IMG/VR virus record: IMGVR_UViG_3300031696_000064
Location: 1 to 23,301 of that record
From: a virus
Reading direction: 5' to 3' (one strand)
DNA length: 23,301 bases
Below, one piece after another: positions 22,348-23,301 of the stretch. Every line of letters begins with the position of its first letter. The stretch's first letter is position 1. A program made the position numbers and the translations under genes. A model generated the notes under the pieces. It did no database searches. It had not been told where the DNA came from and saw only the letters and a program-made list of their open reading frames with translations.

Positions 22348-23301
22348 CTAGAAGGATATATTTGCAGTCTGAAACGAATAAAGTGCGTAGCGAAGTGCAT
22401 CGGCCATGTGTGAAGCCATGTTATGCTTAGGCTTTTCCTTTATTAGATTAGGGTTCGGATCCCATTGATAGGCATCTAGGCAACTTAAGGCCTGTTTGCA
22501 CTCCTGATCTATAAAGAGGGTTCCATTATCTACAATGGCTGCAACATGTCCGATTCCATCTAGTACGGACTTCTTAGCATTGATAGTAGAGATGTCATAG
22601 TTCTGTGCAAAGTCAAATCGTGTCTGCTGCGCCGCCGAGTCAATATAGATATAGTCTATATCCCATCTATCGATCAACTTCTGTATTTCAACAGCATGTT
22701 GTTCTGTAGTTCTCTCGTTATTAAGATACTCATCTACTAAGTAGTATTGCTCCGCATCCCAGTCATAGGCGATTACACACATTGCTGTCGGATCTTTGAA
22801 ACCTACGTCCAGGCCCGCGAACACGTCCATTTTACTAGTATCAAACTGAGACAAATCTTTTACGTTAGTCTCAAAGTCGAAACTCCATATCTGACCTTGA
22901 TAAGTATTAAAGTCAGCTTCATACTCTTGTTTGAATTCTGCCTCTGACATAGACTTACGCGCCTCTGATATGTCTGATTCCGACATACGTGGGTTATCTC
23001 TATACGTAGCTCTAATAGATACCCATTCAGGGAACTCATCAGAAAAGCCTCTATAAAAGAACTCGGAGAACCAGTTGTTGCGACCCCGTGGCGTGGAAAT
23101 AAACAATGCTTTTGAATTCGGTTTATCTAGTGTGGGTCTTAGTGCTACATTGAAAGCATCTTTGCCATCTGCTAGTGCTGCTTCGTCGAATATAATAAGA
23201 TCGTAAGAGCGACCAACACAAGAGTCAACTTGGTTTACAGAACCCATTCTCACCGTAGAGCCATTGGATATTTCTATGACTTTGTCTTTTGCATTGTCCT
23301 T
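22348..23301 (-). CDS. terL: Terminase large subunit, C-terminal part (cut by window edge)
   Basis: The frame is open to the right edge, so the visible 317 residues are the C-terminal part of the packaging motor; the Walker A part is outside. Visible are the Walker B strand LIIFDEAA, the coupling segment ALFISTPRGRNNW, and the RuvC-like nuclease with Asp in FAGLDVGFKDPT, IYIDSAAQQTRF and the final HNMASHMADALRYALY. The ATPase drives DNA through the portal and the nuclease cuts the concatemer at packaging start and end. The gene ends at TAG 22348-22350 and is followed by the promoter at 22296-22324. No hairpin terminator lies between. The small subunit would be further right. The type of packaging (cos, pac or headful) cannot be read from this part. 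Confidence 0.95.
   Translation of the reverse strand, partial: KDNAKDKVIEISNGSTVRMGSVNQVDSCVGRSYDLIIFDEAALADGKDAFNVALRPTLDKPNSKALFISTPRGRNNWFSEFFYRGFSDEFPEWVSIRATYRDNPRMSESDISEARKSMSEAEFKQEYEADFNTYQGQIWSFDFETNVKDLSQFDTSKMDVFAGLDVGFKDPTAMCVIAYDWDAEQYYLVDEYLNNERTTEQHAVEIQKLIDRWDIDYIYIDSAAQQTRFDFAQNYDISTINAKKSVLDGIGHVAAIVDNGTLFIDQECKQALSCLDAYQWDPNPNLIKEKPKHNMASHMADALRYALYSFQTANISF

Noticed and set aside
1-23301. Gene transfer agent or defective prophage cluster
   Set aside because: Gene order would allow it, but all ORFs are intact, no bacterial flanks are visible, and the complete tip and fibre genes with own promoters favour a functional phage. It cannot be fully excluded from this window.
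1-23301. Search for defence, anti-defence, retron, toxin-antitoxin or tRNA genes
   Set aside because: Every ORF of notable length is accounted for by structural genes and the gaps are under 100 bases, leaving no room for such a system apart from the mini-ORFs listed.

Overview
This window is a stretch of the virion-building module of a tailed, double-stranded DNA bacteriophage with an HK97-type head and a long tail. All real genes lie on the minus strand and read from right to left: terminase large subunit (cut by the right edge), HNH nuclease, portal, a small basic protein, a protease-capsid fusion, head-tail connector, neck-like protein, tail terminator, major tail tube, a second tube-like protein, tail assembly chaperone with an overlapping extension frame, tape measure, distal-tail-like protein, a 2164-residue tail-tip/host-specificity protein, two small tip or fibre-associated proteins, and the start of a tail fibre (cut by the left edge). 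No bacterial gene, integrase, lysis, replication, tRNA, CRISPR or IS sequence is visible, so lifestyle cannot be judged. The base composition is fairly AT-rich. Shine-Dalgarno sites and consensus sigma-70 promoters point to a bacterial host with a housekeeping sigma factor of that type, probably a proteobacterium. Protein styles remind me of marine phages, but that is an impression and not a result.

The genes are packed almost without gaps. Five junctions are one-base stop/start overlaps (TAATG or TAGTG), which suggests translational coupling. The longest non-coding stretch is about 95 bases, so there is no gene-free region over 300 bases. The few gaps carry the control signals. Three have a TTGACA box, exactly 17 bases, then TATAAT or TATACT: before the HNH-portal-capsid block, before the second tube gene, and before the small tip/fibre genes. 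Two hairpin terminator-like elements stand directly after the two genes whose products are needed in most copies, the capsid and the major tail tube.

How the parts work together: terminase packages DNA through the portal into a shell made from the capsid protein, whose N-terminal scaffold-like segment and fused protease suggest HK97-style maturation. The connector, neck and terminator proteins join head to tail. The chaperone pair and the tape measure template the tube. The distal-tail-like protein, the huge tip protein and the fibre proteins form the host-recognition end. The points most worth a second look are the in-frame internal start inside the protease-capsid fusion, the +1 (not -1) geometry of the chaperone overlap, the promoter placed upstream of a hairpin with a possible competing fold, and the duplicated Gly-X-Y-linked domains in the tail-tip protein. 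I did not find a non-structural or defence-like system here.
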